A stretch of DNA of 25,323 bases from Oscillospiraceae bacterium (GTDB lineage: Bacteria > Bacillota > Clostridia > Oscillospirales > CAG-272), in contig QAKK01000034.1 of assembly GCA_003343845.1 (NCBI GenBank), positions 1 to 25,323 on the forward strand. The letters are read 5' to 3'. The position numbers were made by a program, and so were the translations under genes. This document shows, in pieces, positions 1 to 7,095 of this stretch. The notes under the pieces were generated by a model. It saw only the letters and a program-made list of their open reading frames with translations, was not told the origin of the DNA and made no database searches. Numbering within the stretch: position 1 is the stretch's first letter; the number at the start of each line of letters is the position of its first letter.

Positions 1-71
1 ATCAAAATGGGTTAATTTGAAGTCAAATTTCCTCAAATTTCACCATCGGAATCAGGCGATTTCAGGCATAG

Positions 72-108
72 AAAAAGCCCGGAAAATGGCGTATTTCCGG
101 GCTTTTTT
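72..108 (-). terminator. intrinsic terminator of rplM-rpsI
   Basis: A 13-bp perfect inverted repeat (72-85 paired with 94-106) around an 8-nt loop sits 20 nt past the rpsI stop. Read on the minus strand it is a GC-centred stem ending in a run of T, as expected for a Rho-independent terminator. The flanking A and T runs would also let it work on the other strand. Nothing else is visible in bases 1-71. Confidence 0.9.
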
Positions 109-127
109 AGCATTATTAAGCTGTAGA

Positions 128-529
128 TTATCGCTTGCTGAACTGCGGAGCGCGACGAGCGGCTTTGAGGCCGTATTTCTTTCTTTCCTTCATACGAGGG
201 TCGCGGGTGAGGAATCCTGCCTTCTTGAGGGCGGATCTGTAATTTTCGTCAACCGTGAGCAGTGCGCGAGCAACGCCGTGGCGGATTGCGCCTGCCTGAC
301 CGGACATACCGCCGCCCTTGACGTTGGCAACGATGTCAAACTTGCCCTCGGTGCCCGTAACGCCGAAAGGCTGGTTGATAATGAGCTTCAGCGTATCAAG
401 ACCGAAATACTCGTCGATGTCACGGTTGTTGATCGTGATCGAACCGCTGCCGGGATAAATGCGTACACGTGCAACGGACTTCTTTCTTCTGCCGGTTCCG
501 TAGAAATACGGCTTTGCGCTTTCGTACAT
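128..529 (-). CDS. rpsI: 30S ribosomal protein S9
   Basis: This 133-residue protein is ribosomal protein uS9, a component of the head of the 30S subunit whose C-terminal tail reaches the P-site tRNA. The sequence shows the family hallmarks: an N-terminal YFYGTGRRKKSVARV block, a central glycine-rich GGGMSGQAGAIRHGVARAL block, and the basic C-terminus ending KAARRAPQFSKR with the conserved terminal Ser-Lys-Arg. Length is normal for the family. The ATG follows an AAAGGA box at a slightly long distance. It lies 22 nt downstream of rplM, the usual rplM-rpsI pair, and is closed by the hairpin at 72-108. Identification is secure. Confidence 0.98.
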   Translation of the reverse strand: MYESAKPYFYGTGRRKKSVARVRIYPGSGSITINNRDIDEYFGLDTLKLIINQPFGVTGTEGKFDIVANVKGGGMSGQAGAIRHGVARALLTVDENYRSALKKAGFLTRDPRMKERKKYGLKAARRAPQFSKR

Positions 530-551
530 AATTCTTTATCCGTCCTTTCTC

Positions 552-977
552 TTAGTTAAGCTCGATGGGCTTCTGTGCCTGCTGCTTGTGTGCGTCGCCT
601 GCATAAACCTTGAGGCGGGTTGCAGCTGCTGCGCCGATCGAGTTGTGCGGGAGCATGCCCTTGATTGCAAGCTCCATAGCGAGCTCCGGCTTGGTTGCCA
701 TCAGGGTCTTGTACTGCACTTCCTTGAGACCGCCGATGTAACCGGAGTGATGACGGTAATACTTCTGCTCGAGCTTCTTGCCCGTGAGAACCGCCTTGGA
801 TGCGTTGATGACGATGACAAACTCACCGCAGTCAACATGAGGGGTGAACTCGGGGCGATGCTTACCGCGAAGAATGGTCGCTGCCTTGACAGCAGTCTTG
901 CCGAGCGGCTGATCAGCCGCGTCGATCACATACCATTTGCGTTCAACGGTTTCTTTTTTAGCCATGTAGGTAGACAT
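552..977 (-). CDS. rplM: 50S ribosomal protein L13
   Basis: This 141-residue protein is ribosomal protein uL13, an early assembly protein of the 50S subunit. It begins MSTYMAKKETVERKWYVIDA and carries the family blocks RGKHRPEFTPHVDCGEFVIVINA, YYRHHSGYIGGLKE and the MLPHNSIG segment, at normal family length. The frame is open further upstream to 1061, but the start at 977 is preferred: it has a GGAGG box at 985-989, matches the conserved L13 N-terminus, and the upstream extension overlaps the promoter at 1033-1061. It is the first gene of the rplM-rpsI operon. The leader is only about 50 nt, too short for a large ribosomal-protein leader structure. Confidence 0.98.
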   Translation of the reverse strand: MSTYMAKKETVERKWYVIDAADQPLGKTAVKAATILRGKHRPEFTPHVDCGEFVIVINASKAVLTGKKLEQKYYRHHSGYIGGLKEVQYKTLMATKPELAMELAIKGMLPHNSIGAAAATRLKVYAGDAHKQQAQKPIELN

Positions 978-1032
978 TGAAAATCCTCCATTAAACTTAT
1001 CGTAAAAATAGTCTTTCAGTCGAACATTCGGT

Positions 1033-1061
1033 ATTATAGCATGGGAGACATGCCCTGTCAA
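1033..1061 (-). promoter_or_regulatory. consensus sigma-A promoter of rplM-rpsI
   Basis: On the minus strand a perfect TTGACA (1061-1056) is separated by exactly 17 nt from a perfect TATAAT (1038-1033), which also has the TGn extension of an extended -10 element. Transcription should start near 1026, about 50 nt before the rplM ATG. Such a strong housekeeping promoter suits ribosomal protein genes. Confidence 0.92.
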
Positions 1062-1214
1062 GCGTTTTTTGAAAAAAAGTTCAAAATTTTAATTTACGAT
1101 ATTGCAAGCTTTGATTTTCTCGTTTTTTCTCTTGTTTTCTTGCAAATGCGCGAGGCGCAGGAATTGTTATTTTGCAACCGGAACATTGCCTGTCGTAGAC
1201 ATGTTTTCCTTTTT

Positions 1215-1222
1215 CATATATA
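1215..1222 (+). promoter_or_regulatory. possible sigma-E-type -10 box of sigK
   Basis: The octamer CATATATA lies 31 nt before the sigK start. It is identical to the -10-like octamer before spoIIIAH in this window and resembles the sigma-E -10 form CATAnAnT except at the last base. I see no good -35 box 13-15 nt upstream. In Bacillus sigK needs sigma-E plus the activator SpoIIID, so a weak -35 would not be surprising. This is a tentative reading. Confidence 0.35.
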
Positions 1223-1252
1223 TAAGCGACCTCATCAGAAAGGAAGACCGTC

Positions 1253-1963
1253 ATGTTTGCACTTACATCCTTCGCCATGGGCATCATCTGGCTGATCCTC
1301 GGACTGTCCGGCACGCAGAACTTCCCGCCCCCGCTGTCGCCGAAGACCGAAACCGAATTATTTATAAAGATGAAGGAAGGCGACGACGCGGCGCACACCA
1401 AGCTGATCGAGCACAATCTGCGGCTGGTCGCCCACATCGTGCGCAAATACTATTTCACAAACAAAAATCAGGACGATCTGATCTCCATCGGCTCTATCGG
1501 ACTCGTCAAGGCAATCGATTCCTTTGACTGCGCAAACGGCGCGCGCTTTGCCACATACGGTGCGAAGTGCATTCAGAATGAGATCCTGATGCATTTCCGC
1601 TCACAGAAAAAGCTGTCCTGCGAAGTTTCGCTGAGCGAAACGATCGACACCGACCGGGACGGCAATCCGCTGACCTATCAGGATATTGTGTGCTGTGAGG
1701 ACACTATTGCCGAGGACATTGACCGCCGCCTGCATGCCTCCAAGGCACTGCGCCTGGTCAATGAGCGGCTGGACGAGCGGGAGCGCCGCATCATCGTCCT
1801 GCGCTACGGGCTTGACAATCGCCCTGCCATGACGCAGCGCGATGTGGCAAAGCAGCTCGGCATCTCGCGCTCCTATGTTTCCCGCATTGAAAAAGCCGCC
1901 CTGGAAAAACTCGCAGACGGCTTCAAGGTCAATAAAAGTCAAAGAATCGATACAGATGATTGA
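1253..1963 (+). CDS. sigK: RNA polymerase sporulation sigma factor sigma-K (pro-form)
   Basis: This 236-residue protein is a sigma-70 family factor that directs late mother-cell transcription (coat, cortex and maturation genes in known sporeformers). Residues 1-20 are hydrophobic and are followed by NFPPPLS, matching the membrane-bound pro-sequence and first mature residues of pro-sigma-K. Region 2 follows (IEHNLRLVAHIVRKY, DDLISIGSIGLVKAIDSF, FATYGAKCIQNEILMHFR). Region 4 carries the DNA-binding helix TQRDVAKQLGISRSYVSRIEK typical of sigma-E and sigma-K. The ORF is continuous, with no skin-type interruption. The ATG is preceded by AAAGGAAG. The gene is convergent with the Nif3-like gene, separated by 18 nt. 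Assignment as sigma-K rather than sigma-E rests on the pro-sequence and the NFPPPLS junction. Confidence 0.94.
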   Translation: MFALTSFAMGIIWLILGLSGTQNFPPPLSPKTETELFIKMKEGDDAAHTKLIEHNLRLVAHIVRKYYFTNKNQDDLISIGSIGLVKAIDSFDCANGARFATYGAKCIQNEILMHFRSQKKLSCEVSLSETIDTDRDGNPLTYQDIVCCEDTIAEDIDRRLHASKALRLVNERLDERERRIIVLRYGLDNRPAMTQRDVAKQLGISRSYVSRIEKAALEKLADGFKVNKSQRIDTDD

Positions 1964-1981
1964 TCGGATCTTCACTGCTTT

Positions 1982-2743
1982 TCAGACAATCTCGATCCGA
2001 TTGGAATCGTAGCACGCGCCGGGAATGCCGAGCGCGGCAAGCAGACGCAGATAGTACGCGCAGATAATGTTTTCGGTATAGAAATGCCCGGCTTCGACGA
2101 GCGTGATCCCCATCTCCGCCGCCTCTGCCATGGTATTGTAGCTGAGTCTGCCGGACACATAAGTATCTGCCCCCGCCGCGATCGCGCCGCGGATGAAATC
2201 CTTGCCGTCGCCGCCGAGCACCGCCACGCGGTGTGCCGTATCGTGCGCCTTTGCAAGCAGCAGGGCATCCGCATGCAGCACCCGCTTGATCTGCGCGCAA
2301 AAATCGTAGATGTCGATTTCTGCGGGCAACAAACCGATGCGCCCCATGTCGCTCTCACCGTCGCCGAACGGCTCTGTCTGCATAAGACAGAGCGCACCGG
2401 CAAGCAGATCGTTCATTCCGCCGGGCATCGCGTCAAAGCGCGTGTGATAAGACAGCACCGAAATGCCGTTCTGCACGGCGAACAGTACCTTTTTTGCAAT
2501 GTGATCGTCCGGTGTCAGCGCGCCGAGCTTATGAAAGATCAGCGGGTGGTGCGACAGCACGACGTCAAACCCGTTTGCGGCGGCGTAACGCAGCGCATCA
2601 TCGGTCACATCCAGCGTGCAGAGCACGCGGCGCACCTCTGCATCCGGATCGGGCGTACACATCAGCCCGTCGTTATCCCATTCACAGGCATATGCTCTCG
2701 GAATGCGCGTCTCCAGCGCGCTGTGCAGGTCATGTAATTTCAT
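1982..2743 (-). CDS. Nif3-like dinuclear metal-center protein (YqfO family)
   Basis: This 253-residue protein belongs to the Nif3/YqfO/YbgI (DUF34) family of dinuclear metal proteins, whose physiological substrate is poorly defined; some members are annotated as GTP cyclohydrolase I type 2. Visible metal-site features are LSHHPLIF, the SYHTRFDAMPGGMND block and a C-terminal EAGHFYTE. The ATG is chosen at 2743 because MKLHDLHSALE matches the family N-terminus and a GGAGGG box precedes it. The open frame further upstream lies inside trmK. It overlaps the 3' end of trmK by 14 nt, so the two are probably translationally coupled. The trmK-Nif3 pairing is common in Firmicutes, usually after sigA; sigA is not here. 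Confidence 0.9.
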   Translation of the reverse strand: MKLHDLHSALETRIPRAYACEWDNDGLMCTPDPDAEVRRVLCTLDVTDDALRYAAANGFDVVLSHHPLIFHKLGALTPDDHIAKKVLFAVQNGISVLSYHTRFDAMPGGMNDLLAGALCLMQTEPFGDGESDMGRIGLLPAEIDIYDFCAQIKRVLHADALLLAKAHDTAHRVAVLGGDGKDFIRGAIAAGADTYVSGRLSYNTMAEAAEMGITLVEAGHFYTENIICAYYLRLLAALGIPGACYDSNRIEIV

Positions 2744-3431
2744 ATTCGCCCTCCAGAATCCCGTTATAGCCGTCGAGCAGCGCAAGCTCCGCCGCGGCAT
2801 CCGCGCCCGCTTTCCGCTTGCCCGCAATCTGTTTTTCCACAATGGCTTTTCTGCGGTGTACATAACGCAGGAAAAGCGGTGTGCGCTTTTCGATGTTCAG
2901 CCGCCCAAGTTCTGCCTCAATGGGTGTCAGCGTATACGGCACGCCCGTATACGCCGCGCACAGGCACTGATACATGCGTCCCTCGGACAGCACAATGTCC
3001 TCCTCCGTCACGGCAAAGCCGCTTGCGGCGAGGTATGTCCGCAGCATGGAAAAATCGGTCATCGGCTGCAAGATCAGCTGCACGCGTGCATCGCGGATAA
3101 ATGCCGACGCATCGAGGATGCCGACGATCGTCTCACCGCCCATACCGCAGATAGCAATATCCGTCGGCGCAAAGTGTTCAAGCGGTGCAAGCCCGTCACA
3201 GACCGTCACGCGGATTTTGTCTGAGAGCCCCCGCTCGGCAATGCGCGCGGCGGCAATGGCTGCCGGCTGCTCGCCGATGTCGGACGCGACCGCAAAGGAC
3301 ACCCGCCCCGCCTCGACCAGTGCGATCGGCAGTTTGGCATGATCGGTGCCGACATCGGCAAAAACCGCGCCGCGCCGCACCCTGTCTGCCGCAAAACGAA
3401 GACGCGGCGACAGCAAATCAATCTGTTTCAT
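2730..3431 (-). CDS. trmK: tRNA (adenine(22)-N1)-methyltransferase
   Basis: This 233-residue protein matches the TrmK (YqfN) family, an S-adenosylmethionine-dependent Rossmann-fold enzyme that methylates N1 of A22 in bacterial tRNAs. The SAM-binding region is visible as FADVGTDHAKLPIALVE near residues 24-40. It is followed by the family's CGMGGETIVGIL motif and an ILQPMTDFSMLRTYL segment. The C-terminal third is helical, with several Lys/Arg-rich stretches. I see no clear Shine-Dalgarno box just before the ATG; a strong hairpin (3446-3475) lies 15 nt upstream, which may mean translation depends on mRNA structure. It overlaps the following Nif3-like gene. Confidence 0.93.
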   Translation of the reverse strand: MKQIDLLSPRLRFAADRVRRGAVFADVGTDHAKLPIALVEAGRVSFAVASDIGEQPAAIAAARIAERGLSDKIRVTVCDGLAPLEHFAPTDIAICGMGGETIVGILDASAFIRDARVQLILQPMTDFSMLRTYLAASGFAVTEEDIVLSEGRMYQCLCAAYTGVPYTLTPIEAELGRLNIEKRTPLFLRYVHRRKAIVEKQIAGKRKAGADAAAELALLDGYNGILEGEYEIT

Positions 3432-3445
3432 TTGATTTTACAAAC

Positions 3446-3475
3446 GATGCCTTTCCGCATGCGCGGAAAGGCATC
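3446..3475 (-). terminator. hairpin between the DUF1858 gene and trmK
   Basis: A perfect 13-bp inverted repeat (3446-3458 with 3463-3475) encloses the 4-nt loop ATGC. On the minus strand it sits 6 nt past the DUF1858 stop and 15 nt before the trmK ATG. It is followed by GTTTGTAAAATC, a weak T-tract. It may be an imperfect terminator, an attenuator that lowers trmK expression, or an mRNA-stabilising structure. The stem is certain; the role is inferred. Confidence 0.6.
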
Positions 3476-3481
3476 TCATCT

Positions 3482-3682
3482 TTATTTGCTTGCGAGGAAC
3501 GCGTTGATGCGCTCAACCAGCTCGTCCGCATCGGTGCCGTGCACCGCGCACGCCTCTTCAATGCTCTCGCCGCGGGAATGCGGACAGCCAAGGCAGTGCA
3601 TGCCGATCTCCATAAAGAACTGTGCCGTTTCAAGATCAAAGTCCAGCACATCGCCAATCAGGCTGTTTTTCGTAACCGTCAT
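3482..3682 (-). CDS. DUF1858 domain small protein
   Basis: This 66-residue protein is a stand-alone DUF1858 domain. The signature is the GMHCLGCPHSRGESIEEACAVHG block, with a Cys-x-x-Cys pair that may bind a metal or sense redox state, and a C-terminal helix (DADELVERINAFLASK). Such proteins are widespread in anaerobic Clostridia and related to domains next to hybrid-cluster and redox proteins, but the function is unknown. The ATG at 3682 is chosen because a GGAG box lies 8 nt upstream and MTVTKNSLIGDVL matches the domain start. It has its own strong promoter and a hairpin behind it. Confidence 0.88.
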   Translation of the reverse strand: MTVTKNSLIGDVLDFDLETAQFFMEIGMHCLGCPHSRGESIEEACAVHGTDADELVERINAFLASK

Positions 3683-3729
3683 ATCTGTCACTCCGTTTGA
3701 TAAATTTCGAGATTTATTTCGATACATTT

Positions 3730-3758
3730 ATTATATATCCCCATGTCTTAAATGTCAA
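3730..3758 (-). promoter_or_regulatory. consensus sigma-A promoter of the DUF1858 gene
   Basis: On the minus strand TTGACA (3758-3753) and TATAAT (3735-3730) are both perfect, with a 17-nt spacer. The predicted start near 3723 leaves a leader of about 40 nt. It may also feed trmK and the Nif3-like gene through the hairpin at 3446-3475. Confidence 0.9.
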
Positions 3759-3782
3759 TACCGCGTTTTTTGCGAATAACTC

Positions 3783-3812
3783 TTGCAAAACATGGCGGAA
3801 ATATGATATAAT
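3783..3812 (+). promoter_or_regulatory. sigma-A promoter of prfB
   Basis: TTGCAA (3783-3788, 4 of 6 consensus bases) and a perfect TATAAT (3807-3812) are separated by 18 nt. The TGA just before the -10 gives an extended -10. It is divergent from the DUF1858 promoter, with about 25 nt between the nearest elements. Confidence 0.75.
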
Positions 3813-3846
3813 CACATAGTTAATACAGTTTTGGAGGGACGATATC

Positions 3847-4953
3847 TTGATCGTTGCACTGGAAGAAGCAAAATATAATCTGAATGAAATGCGCGGGAAA
3901 GTCAAGGAGCTCGGCAGCGCGCTGCGCATCGACGAGACCCGCGAAAAGGCAGCAGAGCTGGAAAAACAGACCTACGCCGAGGACTTCTGGAACGATCAGG
4001 AGAATTCCAGTAAGATCCTGCAGCAGGTCAAGCAGCTGAAGGACCGCGTGGAAGAATACGAAAAGCTCGCACATAAGCTGGAGGACGCCATCACGCTTGC
4101 CGAAATGGCAATCGAGGAGAACGACGAGTCCTATACCGAGGAAGTCCAGCATGAGCTCGCCGAGATCCAGAAGACCGAGGAGCGCATGCGCCTCGAACTC
4201 CTGCTCTCGGGCGAATACGACGACAGCAATGCAATCCTTTCCTTCCACCCCGGCGCCGGCGGCACCGAGGCGCAGGACTGGGCGCTCATGCTCTACAGAA
4301 TGTACACCCGCTGGGGCGAAAAGCACGGCTACGACGTCAAGCTGATCGACTGGCTGGACGGCGAAGAAGCCGGCATCAAATCGGCAACCATCATGATCTC
4401 CGGTCCGCACGCCTATGGCTATCTCAAGAGCGAAAACGGCGTGCACCGTCTCGTCCGCGTCTCTCCCTTTGATGCCTCCGGCAGACGGCACACCTCGTTT
4501 GCCTCGGTCGAAGTCATGCCCGAGTTCAAGGATGACGGCAAGGTCGAGATCCGCGATGAGGATATTGAAGTCACCGCACACCGTTCGAGCGGCGCAGGCG
4601 GTCAGCACATCAACAAGACCGACTCGGCGATCCGCATTCTGCACAAGCCGACCGGCATCGTCGTCGGCTGCCAGACCGAGCGCAGCCAGCTGCAGAACAA
4701 GGAGACCGCGATGAAGATGCTGATCTCCAAACTGATGGAGATCAAGGCACGCGAAAAGCTGGACAAGATCGAGGATATTCAGGGCAACAAGAACAACATC
4801 GAGTGGGGTTCGCAGATCCGCTCCTACGTTTTCATGCCCTACACACTGGCAAAGGACACACGCACCGGCTATGAAGACGGCAACATCAACGCAGTCATGG
4901 ACGGTGAAATCGACGGTTTCATCAACGCCTATCTGAAGATGAACGCAAAATAA
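3847..4953 (+). CDS. prfB: peptide chain release factor 2
   Basis: This 368-residue protein is RF2, which recognises UGA and UAA stop codons and triggers peptide release. The catalytic GGQ is at residues 251-253 (in SSGAGGQHINKTDSA) and the stop-codon recognition tripeptide SPF is at 206-208, which separates RF2 from RF1. The start is TTG at 3847, preceded by GGAGGG at 3833-3838 with 8-nt spacing; no ATG fits better. The reading frame is continuous through the region where many bacteria carry the in-frame UGA and +1 frameshift, so the usual RF2 autoregulation is absent. A terminator follows directly. Confidence 0.97.
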   Translation: MIVALEEAKYNLNEMRGKVKELGSALRIDETREKAAELEKQTYAEDFWNDQENSSKILQQVKQLKDRVEEYEKLAHKLEDAITLAEMAIEENDESYTEEVQHELAEIQKTEERMRLELLLSGEYDDSNAILSFHPGAGGTEAQDWALMLYRMYTRWGEKHGYDVKLIDWLDGEEAGIKSATIMISGPHAYGYLKSENGVHRLVRVSPFDASGRRHTSFASVEVMPEFKDDGKVEIRDEDIEVTAHRSSGAGGQHINKTDSAIRILHKPTGIVVGCQTERSQLQNKETAMKMLISKLMEIKAREKLDKIEDIQGNKNNIEWGSQIRSYVFMPYTLAKDTRTGYEDGNINAVMDGEIDGFINAYLKMNAK

Positions 4954-4955
4954 GC

Positions 4956-4984
4956 AAAAAGAGCGGTTCTTCCGCTCTTTTTTT
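4956..4984 (+). terminator. intrinsic terminator of prfB
   Basis: An 11-bp stem (4956-4966 with 4972-4982) with a 5-nt loop ends in a run of seven T starting 3 nt past the prfB stop codon. The upstream A run makes it potentially bidirectional. Confidence 0.93.
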
Positions 4985-4995
4985 ACGAAAAAGGC

Positions 4996-5024
4996 TTGAC
5001 ACGGCACTTTGGCTATGTTATACT
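4996..5024 (+). promoter_or_regulatory. sigma-A promoter of ylxM-ffh-rpsP-khpA
   Basis: A perfect TTGACA (4996-5001) is followed after 17 nt by TATACT (5019-5024) with a TGn extension. Transcription should begin near 5031, inside the inverted repeat at 5025-5047. Confidence 0.9.
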
Positions 5025-5047
5025 CTGTAAAGCGTTTTGCTTTACAG
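5025..5047. repeat. perfect palindrome at the ylxM transcription start
   Basis: The arms CTGTAAAGC and GCTTTACAG are exact reverse complements, 9 bp each, around a 5-nt centre. The palindrome begins directly after the -10 box and spans the predicted start site. The left arm would only be partly transcribed, so a DNA operator is more likely than an RNA hairpin. No regulator is identified. Confidence 0.7.
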
Positions 5048-5066
5048 TGAGAGTGAGGGGCATGAG

Positions 5067-5441
5067 ATGTTCGAGAAAAATATGAATATCTCCTTTCTTC
5101 TTGACTTTTACGGAGATGTGCTCGACGAAAAGCCGCGCGCACTTCTCGACCTTTACTATAATGAAGACCTGTCGCTTGCCGAGATCGCAGAGAGCGAGGG
5201 CATGACAAGACAGGGTGTCCGCCACGTCATCAAGAAAGCCGAGCAGCAGCTGCTCTTTCTTGAAAACAAGCTCGGACTGGCAAACCACTTTGTGAAAATA
5301 CGGAGCGTGAGCGACGGGATCATCGCTTCCCTGTCCGATGCCTGCGAAATGCTCTCGCGCGGCGCGGACACGGACGCTGTCAAAGCCTTATTGCAGGCGC
5401 AGATCGCAGAGGTCCGGACGCTTGCGCAAATCGGAGAATAA
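5067..5441 (+). CDS. ylxM: YlxM family DNA-binding / SRP-associated protein
   Basis: This 124-residue protein is a YlxM/p13 family member (UPF0122), a small helix-turn-helix protein encoded next to ffh in most Firmicutes and reported in streptococci to interact with the signal recognition particle. The typical N-terminus MNISFLLDFYGDVLDEKPRALLDLYYNEDLSLAEIAE and the recognition-helix segment MTRQGVRHVIKKAEQQLLFLE are present. The ATG at 5067 is chosen over one 30 nt upstream because it has GAGGGG at 5055-5060; the upstream codon lies inside the palindrome. It ends 2 nt before ffh, which implies co-translation. Confidence 0.93.
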   Translation: MFEKNMNISFLLDFYGDVLDEKPRALLDLYYNEDLSLAEIAESEGMTRQGVRHVIKKAEQQLLFLENKLGLANHFVKIRSVSDGIIASLSDACEMLSRGADTDAVKALLQAQIAEVRTLAQIGE

Positions 5442-5443
5442 CT

Positions 5444-6784
5444 ATGTTTCAGAGTTTAAGCGAAAAGCTCGCGAATGCCTTTAAGAAATTCAAGAGCAAA
5501 GGCAAGCTCACCGAAGCGGATGTCCGGGAGGGGATGCGCGAAGTCAAGCTTGCGCTGCTGGAGGCGGACGTCAACTTCAAGGTTGTCAAGGACTTTGTGA
5601 AGACGGTCACGGACCGTGCCGTCGGCGCAGAGGTACTGGAAAGCCTGTTGCCCGCACAGCAAATCATCAAAATTGTCAATGAAGAACTCATTAACCTGAT
5701 GGGTTCGGAAAATTCCAAATTGGAGATCGCATCCGCCCCGCCGACGGTCATCATGATGGTCGGCTTGCAAGGTGCGGGTAAAACCACGCACAGCGGCAAG
5801 CTCGCCGGTTACTATAAGAAAAAAGGCAAGAACCCGCTGCTGGTCGCCTGCGATGTTTACCGCCCTGCCGCGGTCAAGCAGCTTGAGGTCGTCGGCGAAA
5901 AACTCGGCATTCCCGTGTTCAGCATGGGCACCGGCATTTTCCCGGTCGAAATCGCCAAGGCGGGCGTTACGCACGCAAAGAAAAACGGCTATGACATGGT
6001 GTTCATCGACACCGCAGGCAGACTGCACGTTGATGAAGCGCTGATGAACGAGCTGAAGGATATCAAGGCGGCAACCTCGCCGACCGAGATCCTGCTTGTG
6101 GTTGACGCCATGCTCGGGCAGGACGCCGTCAATGTGGCGCAAAGCTTCAACGATCTGCTCGACATCACCGGCGTTGTCCTCACCAAGATGGACGGCGACA
6201 CGCGCGGCGGCGCCGCGCTCTCCATCCGGCACATCACCGGCAAGCCGATCAAATTCATCGGCACAGGCGAAAAGCTGGATACCATCGAACCCTTTCACCC
6301 CGATCGTCTCGCCTCCCGCATCCTCGGTATGGGCGACATGCTCACGCTGATCGAAAAAGCCGAACAGGCATATGACGAGAAAAAAGCGGCCGAGCTGGAA
6401 GAAAAGATCCGCAAATCCACCTTTACTCTCGACGATTATCTCGAACAGATGGCGCAGATCAAAAACATGGGCTCGCTTGAATCCATGCTTTCGATGATGC
6501 CCGGCGTCAAGCCCGGTGCGCTGAAGGACGCGAAGATCGACGAAAAGGCGCTTGCCCACATGGAGGCGATCATCCTCTCCATGACAAAGGCGGAGCGTGC
6601 AAAGCCGGAGGATCTCAACTTCTCCCGTAAAAAGCGCATCGCTGCCGGCAGCGGCACAAGCGTGGAAGAGGTCAACAAGATCATCAAGCAGTTTGACCAG
6701 ATGAAGAAAATGATGAAGCAGTTCACCGGCAATCAGAAACAAATGAGCCGGATGTTCGGCAAAAAGATGAAAATGCCGTTTTAA
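5444..6784 (+). CDS. ffh: signal recognition particle protein Ffh
   Basis: This 446-residue GTPase is the protein subunit of the bacterial SRP. It binds signal sequences on ribosomes and docks at the FtsY receptor on the membrane. An N-terminal helical N domain (about 1-90) is followed by the G domain with P-loop GLQGAGKT at 107-114, DVYRPAA at 137-143, DTAGR at 189-193, TKMD at 247-250 and DTRGGAALS at 252-260. The methionine-rich M domain from about 325 contains MGSLESMLSMMPG and the RNA-binding SRKKRIAAGSGTSVEEV segment. The residue after the P-loop threonines is His (KTTHSGKLAG) rather than the common Thr. Length is normal. It sits between ylxM and rpsP. Confidence 0.98.
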   Translation: MFQSLSEKLANAFKKFKSKGKLTEADVREGMREVKLALLEADVNFKVVKDFVKTVTDRAVGAEVLESLLPAQQIIKIVNEELINLMGSENSKLEIASAPPTVIMMVGLQGAGKTTHSGKLAGYYKKKGKNPLLVACDVYRPAAVKQLEVVGEKLGIPVFSMGTGIFPVEIAKAGVTHAKKNGYDMVFIDTAGRLHVDEALMNELKDIKAATSPTEILLVVDAMLGQDAVNVAQSFNDLLDITGVVLTKMDGDTRGGAALSIRHITGKPIKFIGTGEKLDTIEPFHPDRLASRILGMGDMLTLIEKAEQAYDEKKAAELEEKIRKSTFTLDDYLEQMAQIKNMGSLESMLSMMPGVKPGALKDAKIDEKALAHMEAIILSMTKAERAKPEDLNFSRKKRIAAGSGTSVEEVNKIIKQFDQMKKMMKQFTGNQKQMSRMFGKKMKMPF

Positions 6785-6830
6785 CGGATTTTTATAAAAA
6801 CTATTTATTTATTTTTCGGAGGAAAAACCA

Positions 6831-7076
6831 ATGGCAGTTAAAATCAGACTCAGAAGAATGGGCGCAAAGAAGGCTCCCTTTTACCGTGTTGTCGTAGCGG
6901 ATTCCCGTTACCCCAGAAACGGCAGATTTATCGACGAGATCGGTTACTACAACCCCCTCACCGAGCCTGTTGAGATCAAGATCGATGCAGACAAGGCAGC
7001 AAAGTGGATGGAGAGCGGCGCACAGCCTACGGATACCGTGAAGGCTCTTCTCGTAAAGAGCGGTATCGTAAAGTAA
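6831..7076 (+). CDS. rpsP: 30S ribosomal protein S16
   Basis: This 81-residue protein is ribosomal protein bS16, an assembly protein of the 30S body. The family pattern is complete: MAVKIRLRRMGAKKAPFYRVVVADSR, PRNGRFIDEIGYYNPL and a C-terminal WMESGAQPTDTVKALL segment. A GGAGG box precedes the ATG after an AT-rich 46-nt gap behind ffh. The ffh-rpsP-khpA order is the standard Firmicutes arrangement. Confidence 0.98.
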   Translation: MAVKIRLRRMGAKKAPFYRVVVADSRYPRNGRFIDEIGYYNPLTEPVEIKIDADKAAKWMESGAQPTDTVKALLVKSGIVK

Positions 7077-7095
7077 TCCTCTTTCGGGAGCAGAC

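Noticed and set aside
978..1030. Ribosomal protein L13 leader
   Set aside because: The promoter places the start near 1026, leaving about 50 nt with only a 4-bp hairpin, too little for a known leader motif.
1253..1963. skin-like interruption of sigK
   Set aside because: The sigma-K frame is continuous with regions 2 and 4 in order.
1963..2001. Terminator between sigK and the Nif3-like gene
   Set aside because: An 8-bp repeat (1963-1970 with 1994-2001) has a 23-nt loop, overlaps the end of the Nif3-like gene and has no T-tract, so I do not call it.
3900..3960. RF2 programmed frameshift site
   Set aside because: No in-frame UGA or shift sequence is present; the frame is open from the TTG start to the stop.
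3820..5208. 462-codon open frame on the minus strand opposite prfB
   Set aside because: It is antisense to a fully convincing prfB, crosses the prfB terminator and the ylxM promoter, and its protein shows no domain; it reflects GC-skewed codon use.
5456..6742. 428-codon open frame opposite ffh
   Set aside because: Shadow of ffh; no ribosome site, no promoter and no domain.
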